Numbered from the stretch's first letter, positions 8,293 through 16,629 are shown. The stretch: DNA of 64,000 nt from Gemmobacter caeni (GCF_003054195.1 NZ_QBKP01000001.1:248001-312000); one strand, 5' to 3'. A program made the numbers and translations. Notes: generated by a model from the letters alone, not told the origin.

Positions 8293-8340
8293 GAGCTGGC
8301 CGATTCGTCGGCCGGGCCGTGCATGGACAAGGAGGCAGCC

Positions 8341-9342
8341 ATGACCGTCAAAGTTGCTATCAACGGATTCGGACGTATCGGGCGCAACGTTCTGCGCGCT
8401 ATCATCGAATCGGGCCGCACCGATATCGAGGTCGTGGCGATCAACGATCTGGGTCCGGTGGAAACCAACGCACACCTTCTGCGCTTCGATTCCGTCCATG
8501 GCCGCTTCCCGGTCGAGGTCACCACCGGAGACGACTGGATTGACGTCGGCCGTGGCCCGATGCGGGTGACAGCCCTGCGGAACCCGGCGGACCTGCCGTG
8601 GTCGGATGTCGATGTGGTGATGGAATGCACCGGCATCTTCACCAGCAAGGAAAAATGCCTCGCGCACCTGGAAAATGGCTCGAAACGCGTGCTGATCTCG
8701 GCCCCCGGCGAGGGTGCCGACAAAACCATCGTCTACGGGGTGAACCACGACACTCTGACGGCGGATGACCTGATCGTCTCAAACGCCTCCTGCACCACCA
8801 ACTGCCTCAGCCCCGTCGCCAAGGTGCTGAACGATGCCATCGGCATCGAAAAAGGCATGATGACCACGATCCACAGCTATACCGGCGACCAGCCGACGCT
8901 GGATACGATGCACAAGGATCTGTATCGCGCCCGCGCCGCCGCCCTGTCGATGATCCCCACCTCCACTGGCGCGGCCAAGGCGGTGGGTCTGGTGCTGCCC
9001 GATCTGAAGGGAAAGCTCGACGGATTCGCAATCCGGGTGCCGACGCCCAATGTCTCGGTCGTGGATCTGAAATTCCTCGCGAAGCGCGACACGACGGTGG
9101 AAGAGGTGAATGCCGCGATCAAGGCGGCTGCCGATGGCCCGCTGAAGGGCATTCTGGGCTACACGCTGTTCAAGAATGTCTCGTCCGACTTCAACCATGA
9201 CCCGCATTCCAGCATCTTCCACATGGACCAGACCAAGGTGATGGACGGCCGCTTCGTGTCAATCCTCAGCTGGTATGACAATGAATGGGGTTTCTCGAAC
9301 CGCATGGCGGACACCGCCGTGGCCATGGGCAAGCTGATCTGA
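8341..9342 (+). CDS. gap: Class I glyceraldehyde-3-phosphate dehydrogenase, copy 2 (Asp at the coenzyme position)
   Basis: A 333-residue GAPDH, clearly a paralogue of the upstream copy, with INGFGRIGR, catalytic Cys151 in [17 protein letters not shown] and [12 protein letters not shown]. At residues 34-37 it reads INDL, keeping the Asp that selects NAD, so it is the better candidate for the glycolytic enzyme. The ATG at 8341 follows AAGGAGGCAGCC; the frame is open upstream to 8278 but without conservation. It has its own LacI-type operator and a good terminator after it, so it can be expressed separately from gap1. Confidence 0.96.
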   Translation: MTVKVAINGFGRIGRNVLRAIIESGRTDIEVVAINDLGPVETNAHLLRFDSVHGRFPVEVTTGDDWIDVGRGPMRVTALRNPADLPWSDVDVVMECTGIFTSKEKCLAHLENGSKRVLISAPGEGADKTIVYGVNHDTLTADDLIVSNASCTTNCLSPVAKVLNDAIGIEKGMMTTIHSYTGDQPTLDTMHKDLYRARAAALSMIPTSTGAAKAVGLVLPDLKGKLDGFAIRVPTPNVSVVDLKFLAKRDTTVEEVNAAIKAAADGPLKGILGYTLFKNVSSDFNHDPHSSIFHMDQTKVMDGRFVSILSWYDNEWGFSNRMADTAVAMGKLI

Positions 9343-9395
9343 GCCCCGCCAGGGATTTTTCTGAAAATCCTTGCAAATTTCCTGCAAGAGATCTG

Positions 9396-9424
9396 GGGCG
9401 CTTTCGGGCGCCCTTTGTCTTTTC
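9396..9424 (+). terminator. Intrinsic terminator after gap2
   Basis: GGGCGC (9396-9401) pairs with GCGCCC (9408-9413) and is followed by TTTGTCTTTT. Two weaker hairpins precede it: GGATTTT/AAAATCC at about 9354-9371 and CTTGCA/TGCAAG just after. Confidence 0.8.
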
Positions 9425-9470
9425 CTCCAGCCATGCGGATGCTGCATTGCGGCATTGCCCGGGCTCACCT

Positions 9471-9484
9471 TGTTAGCGCTACCT
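9471..9484 (+). promoter_or_regulatory. LacI-type operator upstream of the DUF1127 gene
   Basis: TGTTAGCGCTACCT repeats the first eleven bases of the gap2 site exactly and differs from the full palindrome at two positions. It lies 75 bases before the DUF1127 start. Confidence 0.55.
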
Positions 9485-9558
9485 TTCGAGCGCATCTAGG
9501 CAGTGTGACAGGCATCCGGCCTGACACGTTGACGCCACGAGATGTGGAAGGAAAAGAT

Positions 9559-9726
9559 ATGACGAACCTCATCGCCCGCCTGAAATCTGCCGCGGAAAAA
9601 CGCGCGCGCTATATCGAAACCCGCAACGAGATCGCGCGGCTGCCGCAGGATGTGGCACTGGATCTGGGGCTGTTTCCCGGCGACGCGCATCGCATCGCGC
9701 ATCAGGCTGTTTACGGCCGGGGCTGA
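9559..9726 (+). CDS. Small DUF1127-like protein
   Basis: A 55-residue protein starting MTNLIARLKSAAEKRARYIE and continuing TRNEIARLPQDVALDLGLF. That is the YjiS/DUF1127 arrangement: a basic helix, then 'R.EIA.L....A.DLG'. Family members are short, Arg-rich and often stress- or metabolism-induced, with RNA-linked roles reported for some in alphaproteobacteria. The ATG at 9559 follows GGAAGGAAAA. A LacI-type palindrome upstream suggests coregulation with the gap genes. It stops 14 bases from the convergent coaD gene. Confidence 0.82.
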   Translation: MTNLIARLKSAAEKRARYIETRNEIARLPQDVALDLGLFPGDAHRIAHQAVYGRG

Positions 9727-9740
9727 AAAGCCCCTGCCCC

Positions 9741-10232
9741 TCAGCCGTATTTGCGGCGCAAGGCCGCCTGAACATCGGGCGTGACGAATTTAGACACGTC
9801 CCCGCCAAGCCGGGCGATTTCCTTCACCAGCTTTGAGGCAATGGCCTGACGCCGGGCATCGGCCATCAGGAAAACCGTCTCGATGCTGTTATCCAGCGCC
9901 CGGTTCATCCCGACCATCTGAAATTCGTATTCGAAATCGGCAACGGCACGCAGGCCGCGCACGATGACCTGCGCGCCGACATCGCGGGCGCAGTCGATCA
10001 GCAGATTCTCGAACGGATGCACCACGATCTCGCCGCCACAGGCTTTGGCGATTCCGGCGCATTCCGCCTCGACCATGGCGACCCGTTCCTCAAGCGAGAA
10101 CAGCGGCCCCTTGTCACGGTTGATGGCCACGCCGATGACCAGCCGGTCCACCAGTTGCATGGCGCGCTGGATGATATCGACATGGCCGAGCGTGATCGGG
10201 TCGAACGTGCCGGGATACAGGCCGATGCGCAT
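9741..10232 (-). CDS. coaD: Phosphopantetheine adenylyltransferase
   Basis: Adds AMP to 4'-phosphopantetheine, the penultimate step of coenzyme A synthesis. The 163-residue protein begins MRIGLYPGTFDPITLGHVDI, containing the T/HxGH nucleotidyltransferase signature as TLGH. It has RGLRAVADFEYEFQM for substrate binding and ends with the IASKLVKEIARLGGDVSKFV segment typical of CoaD. The start at 10232 follows GGGGAGCCC; the frame extends to 10247 without conservation. Length is normal for the hexameric bacterial enzyme. Confidence 0.97.
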   Translation of the reverse strand: MRIGLYPGTFDPITLGHVDIIQRAMQLVDRLVIGVAINRDKGPLFSLEERVAMVEAECAGIAKACGGEIVVHPFENLLIDCARDVGAQVIVRGLRAVADFEYEFQMVGMNRALDNSIETVFLMADARRQAIASKLVKEIARLGGDVSKFVTPDVQAALRRKYG

Positions 10233-10295
10233 GGGCTCCCCCCTCATTTGCTGGCGCCACGCAACAATATTGCGCGGCGCTTTGCAAGTGCGAAT

Positions 10296-10312
10296 TTGCC
10301 GCGATGCGGCAA
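10296..10312 (-). terminator. Hairpin after the CBS-domain gene
   Basis: TTGCCGC (10296-10302) pairs with GCGGCAA (10306-10312) around a three-base loop, just downstream of the CBS gene on the minus strand. The T content after the stem is low, so this is a weak terminator candidate. Confidence 0.35.
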
Positions 10313-10317
10313 GAGGC

Positions 10318-10752
10318 TCAGAAGCCCTTGATCATCCCTTCCAGCGCGTCCTTCTCGGCGGCCAGTTCCATCAGCCGCGATTGCACCACGTCACCGATGG
10401 AGATGAGGCCGATCATTTCGTCCCCTTCCATCACCGGCATGTGGCGGAAGCGGCCCGCACTCATCTTCTGCAACACGTCATGAGTCGTTTCATCCCGCGA
10501 ACAGGTGACGAGCTTCGTGGTCATCAGCCCATCCACCGCCTCGGCCAGACAGGTCGGCCCGCGCTTGCCCAGTTCGCGCACGATATCGCGTTCCGAAACG
10601 ATGCCAGCCGGGTGCTTGCCGTCGGAAGACACGATCACCGCCCCGATGCGACGCATCGAAAGAACATGCGCAACCTCGGCGACGCTGGTGCCGGGGGCGA
10701 CGGTGACAACCCCATCATCCGACTTGGTCTTGAGAATCTGCGCGACATGCAT
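10318..10752 (-). CDS. CBS-domain pair protein
   Basis: A 144-residue cytosolic protein made of two CBS motifs. The first is at about residues 8-60, ending IVSERDIVREL, and the second at about 72-130, with MPVMEGDEMIGLISIGDVVQSR. CBS pairs bind adenine nucleotides and act as energy sensors, normally by regulating a partner. Stand-alone proteins of this size are common in alphaproteobacteria and their partners are mostly unknown. The ATG at 10752 is preceded by GAGG. It is transcribed towards coaD but separated from it by a hairpin. Confidence 0.88.
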   Translation of the reverse strand: MHVAQILKTKSDDGVVTVAPGTSVAEVAHVLSMRRIGAVIVSSDGKHPAGIVSERDIVRELGKRGPTCLAEAVDGLMTTKLVTCSRDETTHDVLQKMSAGRFRHMPVMEGDEMIGLISIGDVVQSRLMELAAEKDALEGMIKGF

Positions 10753-10802
10753 GGCAACCTCCTTGGCTCATGTACAAAGCCTTGCGCCTGCGCAATTTTA
10801 TG

Positions 10803-11687
10803 TCAAGAGACAGCTTCCAGGCGTAATACTTCTTTACGAATGCCGTCTCCAAGGAGATCGGCAAAGCGGTTGAGTCGCTCTACACGCTGATCGTCGGCGT
10901 GACGGATCAGCCAGAACGCTCGGGTCAAACGCATATCCGGCAGGATGCGTTCCAGTTCCGGCGCCGCGGGGCGGGCAAAGTCATGCACCACACCGATTCC
11001 GGCGCCGTGCCGCAGCCAGTTGAGTTGCACCGAAACCGAATTGGACGCCAGCGGCACCGCATCGAGACCAAGCTGGCTGAGGTAATCCAGTTCCTTGTCG
11101 AAGATCATGTCGGGGATATAGCCAACGATCCTGTGGCCGTGTAGCGAATCGGGGCCGGTGATCGGTGGATGCTTCGCAAGGTAATCGCGCGAGGCGGCAA
11201 GGCTCAGGCGATAATCGGTCAGCTTCTGCACCGTCAGTCGCCCGGTTTCAGGCCGCGACACCGCGATAGCCATGTCTGCCTCACGTTTCGACAGGTTGAA
11301 GACGCGCGGCAGGGCGACGATCTGCACCTCCAGCCCCGGATTGGCGTCGCAGATCGCGGCCAGAACCTGCGGCAGCAGATAATTGGCGCAGCCATCCGGC
11401 GCGCCGATCCGGATCTGTCCGGTCAGACCTTGCGTCCCGCGCAACTCCTCGGTCACGCCGGTCACCGCCTGTTCGGCGCGTTCGGCATGGGCGAGGATGC
11501 GCGCGCCCTCATCCGTCAGGGCATAGCCTTGCGGGCTTTTCACGAACAGCCGCGCACCAAGCGCCTCTTCCAGCCGCGCCACACGGCGGCCGACCGTCGC
11601 CGGGTCCAGCCGCAACGCCCGCCCGGCGCCCGACAGGCTTTCACTGCGCGCCACCGCCAGAAACAGTTTCAGATCGTCCCAGTCCAT
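10803..11687 (-). CDS. LysR-family transcriptional regulator next to the valine cluster
   Basis: A 294-residue LysR protein. Residues 1-62 form the winged helix: MDWDDLKLFLAVARSESLSG followed by GRALRLDPATVGRRVARLEEALGARLF. The remainder is the inducer-binding domain, starting about residue 90 (GQIRIGAPDGCANYLLPQ). It is divergent from mmsA with 100 bases between the starts, the usual layout for a LysR activator of the neighbouring operon, so control of valine or isobutyrate degradation is likely. The start at 11687 gives the conserved opening; the frame is open further upstream. An inverted repeat lies eight bases before the start. Confidence 0.93.
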   Translation of the reverse strand: MDWDDLKLFLAVARSESLSGAGRALRLDPATVGRRVARLEEALGARLFVKSPQGYALTDEGARILAHAERAEQAVTGVTEELRGTQGLTGQIRIGAPDGCANYLLPQVLAAICDANPGLEVQIVALPRVFNLSKREADMAIAVSRPETGRLTVQKLTDYRLSLAASRDYLAKHPPITGPDSLHGHRIVGYIPDMIFDKELDYLSQLGLDAVPLASNSVSVQLNWLRHGAGIGVVHDFARPAAPELERILPDMRLTRAFWLIRHADDQRVERLNRFADLLGDGIRKEVLRLEAVS

Positions 11688-11695
11688 CGCCCGCC

Positions 11696-11711
11696 TTTGC
11701 AGAATTGCAAA
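11696..11711. promoter_or_regulatory. Candidate LysR operator in the lysR-mmsA intergenic region
   Basis: TTTGCA-GAAT-TGCAAA is a perfect six-base inverted repeat with a four-base spacer. The half-site TTTGCA occurs again at 11746-11751. Position between divergent genes fits a LysR site controlling both. Confidence 0.5.
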
Positions 11712-11787
11712 ACTGATTTGGAAACTTGCCGCTTTTGCCGTGAAATTTGCAAGCCTATTGTAGCGCCAGCAGATCGGGAGGATTCCA

Positions 11788-13287
11788 ATGCAAGAGATCG
11801 GACACTGGATCAACGGCAAGATGGTGGCGGGCAAGTCGGGCCGCTTTGCCGATGTCTTCAACCCCGCCACCGGCGAATTGCAGGCGCGCGTCGCGCTGGC
11901 CAGCGCCGATGAGCTGGCCCATGCCATCGCCGAGGCAGAAAAGGTGCAGCCCGCATGGGCCGCCACCAACCCGCAGCGCCGCGCGCGGGTGATGATGAAA
12001 TTCGGCGACCTCATCAATCAGCACATGGATGAACTGGCTGAGCTGGTCGCCCGCGAACATGGCAAGACTATCCCCGACGCCAAGGGCGATGTGCAGCGCG
12101 GGCTTGAAGTGATCGAGGTCTGCATGGGCACCCCCGCCCTGCTGAAAGGCGAATATACCGACAGCGCCGGTCCGGGCATCGACCTTTATTCGATGCGGCA
12201 GCCGCTGGGCGTGGTGGCCGCCATCACCCCCTTCAACTTCCCCGCCATGATCCCGCTGTGGAAGATGGGCCCCGCCCTGTCCTGCGGCAATGCGGTGATC
12301 CTGAAGCCGTCGGAGCGCGTGCCCTCCACCTCGCTGCGCCTGGCAGAACTGGCGAAAGAGGCTGGTATCCCTGACGGCGTGCTTCAGGTGGTGAACGGTG
12401 ACAAGGAAGCCGTGGACGGGCTGATCGACAACCCGACGGTGCAGGCCATCGGCTTTGTCGGATCGACCCCGATCGCGCAATATATCTATGGCCGCGCCGC
12501 CACCAACGGCAAGCGCGCCCAGTGCTTCGGCGGCGCCAAGAACCATATGCTCATCATGCCCGACGCCGATCTGGACAAGGCGGCGGATGCGCTGGTCGGC
12601 GCGGGCTTCGGCGCGGCGGGCGAACGCTGCATGGCGATCTCGGTCGCAGTGCCGGTGGGTGATGAAACCGCCGACCGGCTGATCGAAAAGCTGGTGCCGC
12701 GCATCGAAAAGCTGAAAGTCGGCCCCTATACCGCCGGCAATGACGTGGATTTCGGGCCGGTCATCACGAAACAGGCGCAAGAGCGCATCCTTGGCCTGAT
12801 CGGTTCAGGCGTGGATCAGGGCGCGAAGATCGTGGTCGATGGTCGTGGCCTGAAAATCCAGGGCTACGAGAACGGCTTCTACGTCGGACCGACCCTGTTC
12901 GATAACGTGACCCGCGACATGGACATCTACAAGCAGGAGATCTTCGGCCCGGTCCTGTCCACCGTGCGCGCCAAGACCTATGAGGATGCTCTGCAACTGG
13001 TGATCGACAACGATTACGGCAATGGCACCGCGATCTTTACCGCCGATGGCGACACCGCGCGCGATTTTGCGAGCCGGGTGAATGTCGGCATGGTCGGCAT
13101 CAACTTCCCGATCCCGGTGCCGCTGTCCTACTACACCTTCGGCGGCTGGAAGAAATCCGCCTTCGGCGACCTGAACCAGTATGGCCCGGATGCCTTCCGC
13201 TTCTACACCAAGACCAAGACGGTGACGGCGCGCTGGTTCTCGGGGATCAAGGAAGGCGCGGCGCTGAACTTCAAGGCGCTGGACTGA
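11788..13287 (+). CDS. mmsA: CoA-acylating methylmalonate-semialdehyde dehydrogenase
   Basis: Converts methylmalonate semialdehyde to propionyl-CoA with NAD and CoA, the last step of valine degradation, and also acts in inositol and thymine breakdown. The 499-residue aldehyde dehydrogenase starts EIGHWINGKMVAGKSGR, typical of MmsA. It has the CoA-specific features PFNFPAMIPLWKMGPAL and FGAAGERCMAISVAV, the latter with the catalytic Cys. It lacks the usual ALDH general-base Glu motif, as expected for CoA-acylating members. It is first in a run of four valine-pathway genes, with two hairpins and an intergenic repeat between it and the next gene. Confidence 0.95.
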   Translation: MQEIGHWINGKMVAGKSGRFADVFNPATGELQARVALASADELAHAIAEAEKVQPAWAATNPQRRARVMMKFGDLINQHMDELAELVAREHGKTIPDAKGDVQRGLEVIEVCMGTPALLKGEYTDSAGPGIDLYSMRQPLGVVAAITPFNFPAMIPLWKMGPALSCGNAVILKPSERVPSTSLRLAELAKEAGIPDGVLQVVNGDKEAVDGLIDNPTVQAIGFVGSTPIAQYIYGRAATNGKRAQCFGGAKNHMLIMPDADLDKAADALVGAGFGAAGERCMAISVAVPVGDETADRLIEKLVPRIEKLKVGPYTAGNDVDFGPVITKQAQERILGLIGSGVDQGAKIVVDGRGLKIQGYENGFYVGPTLFDNVTRDMDIYKQEIFGPVLSTVRAKTYEDALQLVIDNDYGNGTAIFTADGDTARDFASRVNVGMVGINFPIPVPLSYYTFGGWKKSAFGDLNQYGPDAFRFYTKTKTVTARWFSGIKEGAALNFKALD

Positions 13288-13299
13288 GTTCGACGTTGC

Positions 13300-13338
13300 G
13301 AGGGGGGCTGTCTGCCCCCCTCTGCGCCTGACGGCGCA
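13300..13338 (+). terminator. Two tandem hairpins after mmsA
   Basis: GAGGGGGGC (13300-13308) pairs with GCCCCCCTC (13314-13322); directly after it TGCGCC (13323-13328) pairs with GGCGCA (13333-13338). No T run follows the first stem. The pair probably attenuates or stabilises the mmsA message rather than ending it fully. The same two-hairpin layout occurs at 21986-22018. Confidence 0.55.
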
Positions 13339-13373
13339 TTCACCCCCCGAGGATATTTTCGGACAGAAAATGG
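13339..13373 (+). repeat. Intergenic repeat, GAGGATATTT class, copy 2
   Basis: Reads TTCACCCCCCGAGGATATTT then TCGGACAGAAAATG, directly joined to the two hairpins after mmsA. It is nearly the same as the copy at 22018-22049, which also has two hairpins in front. Confidence 0.65.
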
Positions 13374-13471
13374 GGGCGGGTCGCGTGAGGCCCGGCAAGA
13401 TCGACCCTTGCAAAACTCTCGCAACAATCCAGAAATAAACATGTGTTCAATTCCAGCGGAGGAGGCTCGGG

Positions 13472-14611
13472 ATGGATTTTGCATTGTCCGAGGAACAACA
13501 GGCCATTTTCGAAATGGCACAGGCGTTCGGGCAGGAACAGATTGCCCCCTTCGCGCGGGAATGGGAGGCGGCGGGCACCATCCCGCGTGACTTGTGGGCC
13601 AAGGTGGCCGAACTGGGTCTGGGCGGGCTTTACGTCAGCGAGGAGTTTGGCGGCACCGGCCTGGGCCGTCTGGATGCGACGCTGGTGTTCGAGGCGCTGG
13701 CCATGGCCTGCCCGGCGGTTTCGGCCTTCCTGTCGATCCACAACATGTGCGGCGGCATGATCGACAAATTCGGCAGTGCCGAGATGAAGGCCCGCTACCT
13801 GCCCGGCCTGTGCAGCATGGAAAAGGTGTTTTCCTACTGTCTGACCGAGCCCGGCTCAGGGTCCGATGCCGCAGCGCTGCGCACAAAGGCGGTGCGTGAC
13901 GATCAGGGATGGCGTCTGACCGGCACAAAGGCCTTCATCTCGGGCGGCGGCTATTCCGATGCCTATATCGTGATGGCGCGCAGTGGCGCCGAGGGGCCAA
14001 AGGGGATTTCGGCGCTGGTGATCGAAGATGGCGCGGCGGGGCTGAGCTTTGGCGGGCTGGAAGACAAGATGGGCTGGCGCGCGCAACCAACCCGTCAGGT
14101 GCAGATGGATGATTGCGCGGTGCCTGCCGCGAACCTGCTGGGCGAGGAAGGCAAAGGCTTTGCCTATGCCATGGCCGGGCTGGATGGCGGGCGGCTGAAC
14201 ATCGCTGCTTCCGCCTTGGGTGGCGCGCAGGCGGCCTTTGACGCGACGCTGGCCTATATGGCAGAGCGGCGGGCCTTCGGAAAGACGCTCGATCAGTTCC
14301 AGGCGCTGCAATTCCGTCTGGCGGAACTGGAAGTGAAGCTGCAATCGGCGCGCATCTTCCTTCGACAGGCGGCATGGAAGCTGGATACCGGCGCGCCGGA
14401 TGCCACAAAGTTCTGCGCCATGGCCAAGCTTTATGTCACCGATGCGGCTTTCGATGTGGCGAACCAGTGCCTGCAACTGCATGGCGGCTATGGCTACCTC
14501 GCCGATTACGGGGTGGAAAAGATCGTGCGCGACCTGCGGGTGCATCAGATTCTGGAAGGCACCAACGAGATCATGCGTCTGATCATCTCGCGCGCGCTGG
14601 TTTCGGCATGA
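13472..14611 (+). CDS. Isobutyryl-CoA dehydrogenase-type acyl-CoA dehydrogenase
   Basis: Oxidises isobutyryl-CoA to methacrylyl-CoA using FAD, passing electrons to ETF. The 379-residue protein has the full acyl-CoA dehydrogenase fold: MDFALSEEQQAIFEMAQAFG at the start, the FAD/substrate signature CLTEPGSGSDAAALRTKA, and the C-terminal QILEGTNEIMRLIISRAL. Its position between mmsA and the hydrolase and mmsB genes assigns it to valine degradation rather than fatty acid or leucine breakdown. It overlaps the next gene by ATGA. The ATG at 13472 follows GCGGAGGAGGCTCGGG. Confidence 0.92.
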   Translation: MDFALSEEQQAIFEMAQAFGQEQIAPFAREWEAAGTIPRDLWAKVAELGLGGLYVSEEFGGTGLGRLDATLVFEALAMACPAVSAFLSIHNMCGGMIDKFGSAEMKARYLPGLCSMEKVFSYCLTEPGSGSDAAALRTKAVRDDQGWRLTGTKAFISGGGYSDAYIVMARSGAEGPKGISALVIEDGAAGLSFGGLEDKMGWRAQPTRQVQMDDCAVPAANLLGEEGKGFAYAMAGLDGGRLNIAASALGGAQAAFDATLAYMAERRAFGKTLDQFQALQFRLAELEVKLQSARIFLRQAAWKLDTGAPDATKFCAMAKLYVTDAAFDVANQCLQLHGGYGYLADYGVEKIVRDLRVHQILEGTNEIMRLIISRALVSA

Positions 14612-15645
14612 GCGATATTTTCCTCCGCAAGGTCGGGCGTGCGGGCCGCGTGACCCTGACACGCCAGAAGGCGCTGAACGCGCTGAGCTACGAGATGTGC
14701 AAGGCGCTGGATGCGGCGCTGGTGGCCTGGGCCGATGACCCGGAAGTCGCTTTGGTCGTGATCGACGCCGAAGGCGACCGTGCCTTCTGTGCCGGGGGGG
14801 ATATTGCCGAGCTTTATGCCGAAGGCACGGCGGGTAATGTCGCATATGGGCAAGAGTTCTGGCGTGACGAATACCGGATGAACGCCCGGATCGGCGCCTA
14901 TCCCAAGCCGGTGGTCACGCTGGTGCAGGGCTTCTGCATGGGCGGCGGTGTGGGTGTAGCCTGCCACGCCAGCCACCGCATCGCCGGCGAAAGCGCACAG
15001 ATCGCCATGCCGGAATGCGCCATCGGGTTGGTGCCGGATGTCGGTGGCTCGGCGCTGTTGCGGCACGGGCCGGGGCGGCTCGGTTGCTATCTGGGGGCCA
15101 CCGGGACACGCATGGGACCGGCGGATGCGATCTATGCCGGTTTTGCCGATCATTTCGTGCCCGAAGCGGACTGGCCCGCGCTCATCGCGGCGCTGGAACG
15201 CTCCGGCGAGATTGCCGTGCTGCCACCCTTCCTGAAAGCGCCCGAGCCGGGCACCCTGCCCGGCCAGCAAGCCGACATCGACCGGCATTTTGCCAGCGCC
15301 GATCTGGCGGTGATCGAGGCGAGCCTTGCTGCCAAGGATTGCGCCTTTGCCCGCGACACGCTGAAGGCGCTGCACCGGGGGGCGCCGCTCGCCGTGGCGA
15401 CGACGCTTGCGATGCAACATCGCCTGCCCGCCGATGTGGCCCTGCCTGTGGCGCTGGAGATGGAATATCGTGTCACCCATCGCGCGCAGGAAATGACCGA
15501 CTTTCTGGAAGGCATTCGCGCCATGGTGATCGACAAGGATCGCAAGCCGCGCTGGCGCCATGGCTCGGGCGCCGAGGTGACGGCGGCCGAGGTCGATGCC
15601 CTGCTGGCGCCGCTGGGCGCCGAAACCCTGACCTTTACGGAGTAA
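14608..15645 (+). CDS. 3-hydroxyisobutyryl-CoA hydrolase (crotonase family)
   Basis: A 345-residue crotonase-fold protein. The oxyanion-hole motif FCAGGDIAELY is near residue 65 and FCMGGGVGVACHASHRIA follows. The catalytic segment AMPECAIGLVPDVGGS carries the Glu and Asp that distinguish HIBYL-CoA hydrolases from plain enoyl-CoA hydratases, as does the length (about 345 rather than 260). It would release free 3-hydroxyisobutyrate for the MmsB enzyme encoded next. The ATG at 14608 overlaps the stop of the dehydrogenase gene, so translation is coupled. No separate enoyl-CoA hydratase lies in the cluster; that step must be supplied elsewhere. Confidence 0.9.
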   Translation: MSDIFLRKVGRAGRVTLTRQKALNALSYEMCKALDAALVAWADDPEVALVVIDAEGDRAFCAGGDIAELYAEGTAGNVAYGQEFWRDEYRMNARIGAYPKPVVTLVQGFCMGGGVGVACHASHRIAGESAQIAMPECAIGLVPDVGGSALLRHGPGRLGCYLGATGTRMGPADAIYAGFADHFVPEADWPALIAALERSGEIAVLPPFLKAPEPGTLPGQQADIDRHFASADLAVIEASLAAKDCAFARDTLKALHRGAPLAVATTLAMQHRLPADVALPVALEMEYRVTHRAQEMTDFLEGIRAMVIDKDRKPRWRHGSGAEVTAAEVDALLAPLGAETLTFTE

Positions 15646-15649
15646 CAGA

Positions 15650-16522
15650 ATGAAGATCGGATTCATCGGCCTTGGCAACATGGGTGGCCCGATGGCGGCC
15701 AATCTGGTGAAGGCGGGCCATGCGGTCACGGGCTTCGACCTGACCGCCCCGATGCCGGAGGGCGTGACCAGGGCCGCAACGGCGGCCGAGGCGGCGACAG
15801 ACGCCGAAGTCGTCATCACCATGCTGCCGAATGGCGCCATCCTGCGCAGCGTGGCGGCGGAGGTGATCCCTGCGATGACGGCAGGGGCGGTGTTGTGCGA
15901 TTGCTCCACCGTGGATGTCGACAGCGCGCGCGCCGTGGCGGATCAGGCGCAGGCGGCAGGGCTGGGCGCTCTGGATGCGCCGGTATCGGGCGGGGTTGGC
16001 GGCGCCACCAATGGCACGCTGACCTTCATGGCGGGCGGCGCGGATGCGGCTTTTGCCACGGTGAAGCCGCTCTTTGACATCATGGGGCAGAAGGCGGTGC
16101 ATTGTGGCGCCTCAGGCGCCGGACAGGCCGCGAAGATCTGCAACAACATGATCCTCGGCGTGACCATGATCGCCACTTGCGAGGCCTTTGCACTGGCTGA
16201 CAAACTGGGCCTCGACCGGCAGAAGATGTTCGACGTGGTTTCCACCTCGTCAGGCTATAGCTGGACCATGAACGCCTATTGCCCGGCGCCGGGTGTTGGC
16301 CCCGCCTCGCCTGCCGACAATGGCTACAAGCCTGGTTTTGCGGCGGAACTGATGCTGAAAGACCTGAACCTCAGCCAGCAGGCAGCGGTTTCAGCTGATG
16401 CCGATACCCCTATGGGTCAGCTTGCAGCCGAGCTTTACCGCCGCTTTGTCGAAGACGAGGCCGGGCGCGGGATGGATTTCTCGGCCATGCTGCCGCGTTT
16501 TGAAAGGCGGGGTCGCGCCTGA
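15650..16522 (+). CDS. mmsB: 3-hydroxyisobutyrate dehydrogenase
   Basis: Oxidises 3-hydroxyisobutyrate to methylmalonate semialdehyde with NAD, feeding the MmsA enzyme. The 290-residue protein begins MKIGFIGLGNMGGPMAANLV (Rossmann nucleotide site). It continues with the substrate loop DAPVSGGVGGATNGTLTFM near residue 115 and GAGQAAKICNNMILG near 165, which holds the catalytic Lys. It begins four bases after the hydrolase stop (TAACAGAATG) and ends the operon, with a terminator just after. Confidence 0.96.
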   Translation: MKIGFIGLGNMGGPMAANLVKAGHAVTGFDLTAPMPEGVTRAATAAEAATDAEVVITMLPNGAILRSVAAEVIPAMTAGAVLCDCSTVDVDSARAVADQAQAAGLGALDAPVSGGVGGATNGTLTFMAGGADAAFATVKPLFDIMGQKAVHCGASGAGQAAKICNNMILGVTMIATCEAFALADKLGLDRQKMFDVVSTSSGYSWTMNAYCPAPGVGPASPADNGYKPGFAAELMLKDLNLSQQAAVSADADTPMGQLAAELYRRFVEDEAGRGMDFSAMLPRFERRGRA

Positions 16523-16530
16523 GGCGATTG

Positions 16531-16564
16531 CGCGGCGCCCGCGTCAAGGCGCCGCGTGACTTTT
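16531..16564 (+). terminator. Terminator after mmsB
   Basis: CGCGGCGCC (16531-16539) pairs with GGCGCCGCG (16548-16556), followed by TGACTTTT. It closes the valine operon and separates it from the DUF2892 gene. Confidence 0.65.
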
Positions 16565-16574
16565 GCCCCGTTTC

Positions 16575-16596
16575 ATTCCATATTATGAATATGGAA
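16575..16596 (+). promoter_or_regulatory. ATTC-N8-GAAT box and overlapping dyad upstream of the DUF2892 gene
   Basis: ATTC (16575-16578), eight bases, GAAT (16587-16590). An overlapping nine-base inverted repeat TTCCATATT-ATG-AATATGGAA spans 16576-16596. It lies 40-55 bases before the gene. ATTC-N8-GAAT is the form I recall for the sulfide-responsive ArsR-type repressor SqrR of Rhodobacter capsulatus; a second copy lies at 20349. Confidence 0.6.
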
Positions 16597-16629
16597 ATGT
16601 TCCCGCTACGGAACGAAACGGAGGTTCCC

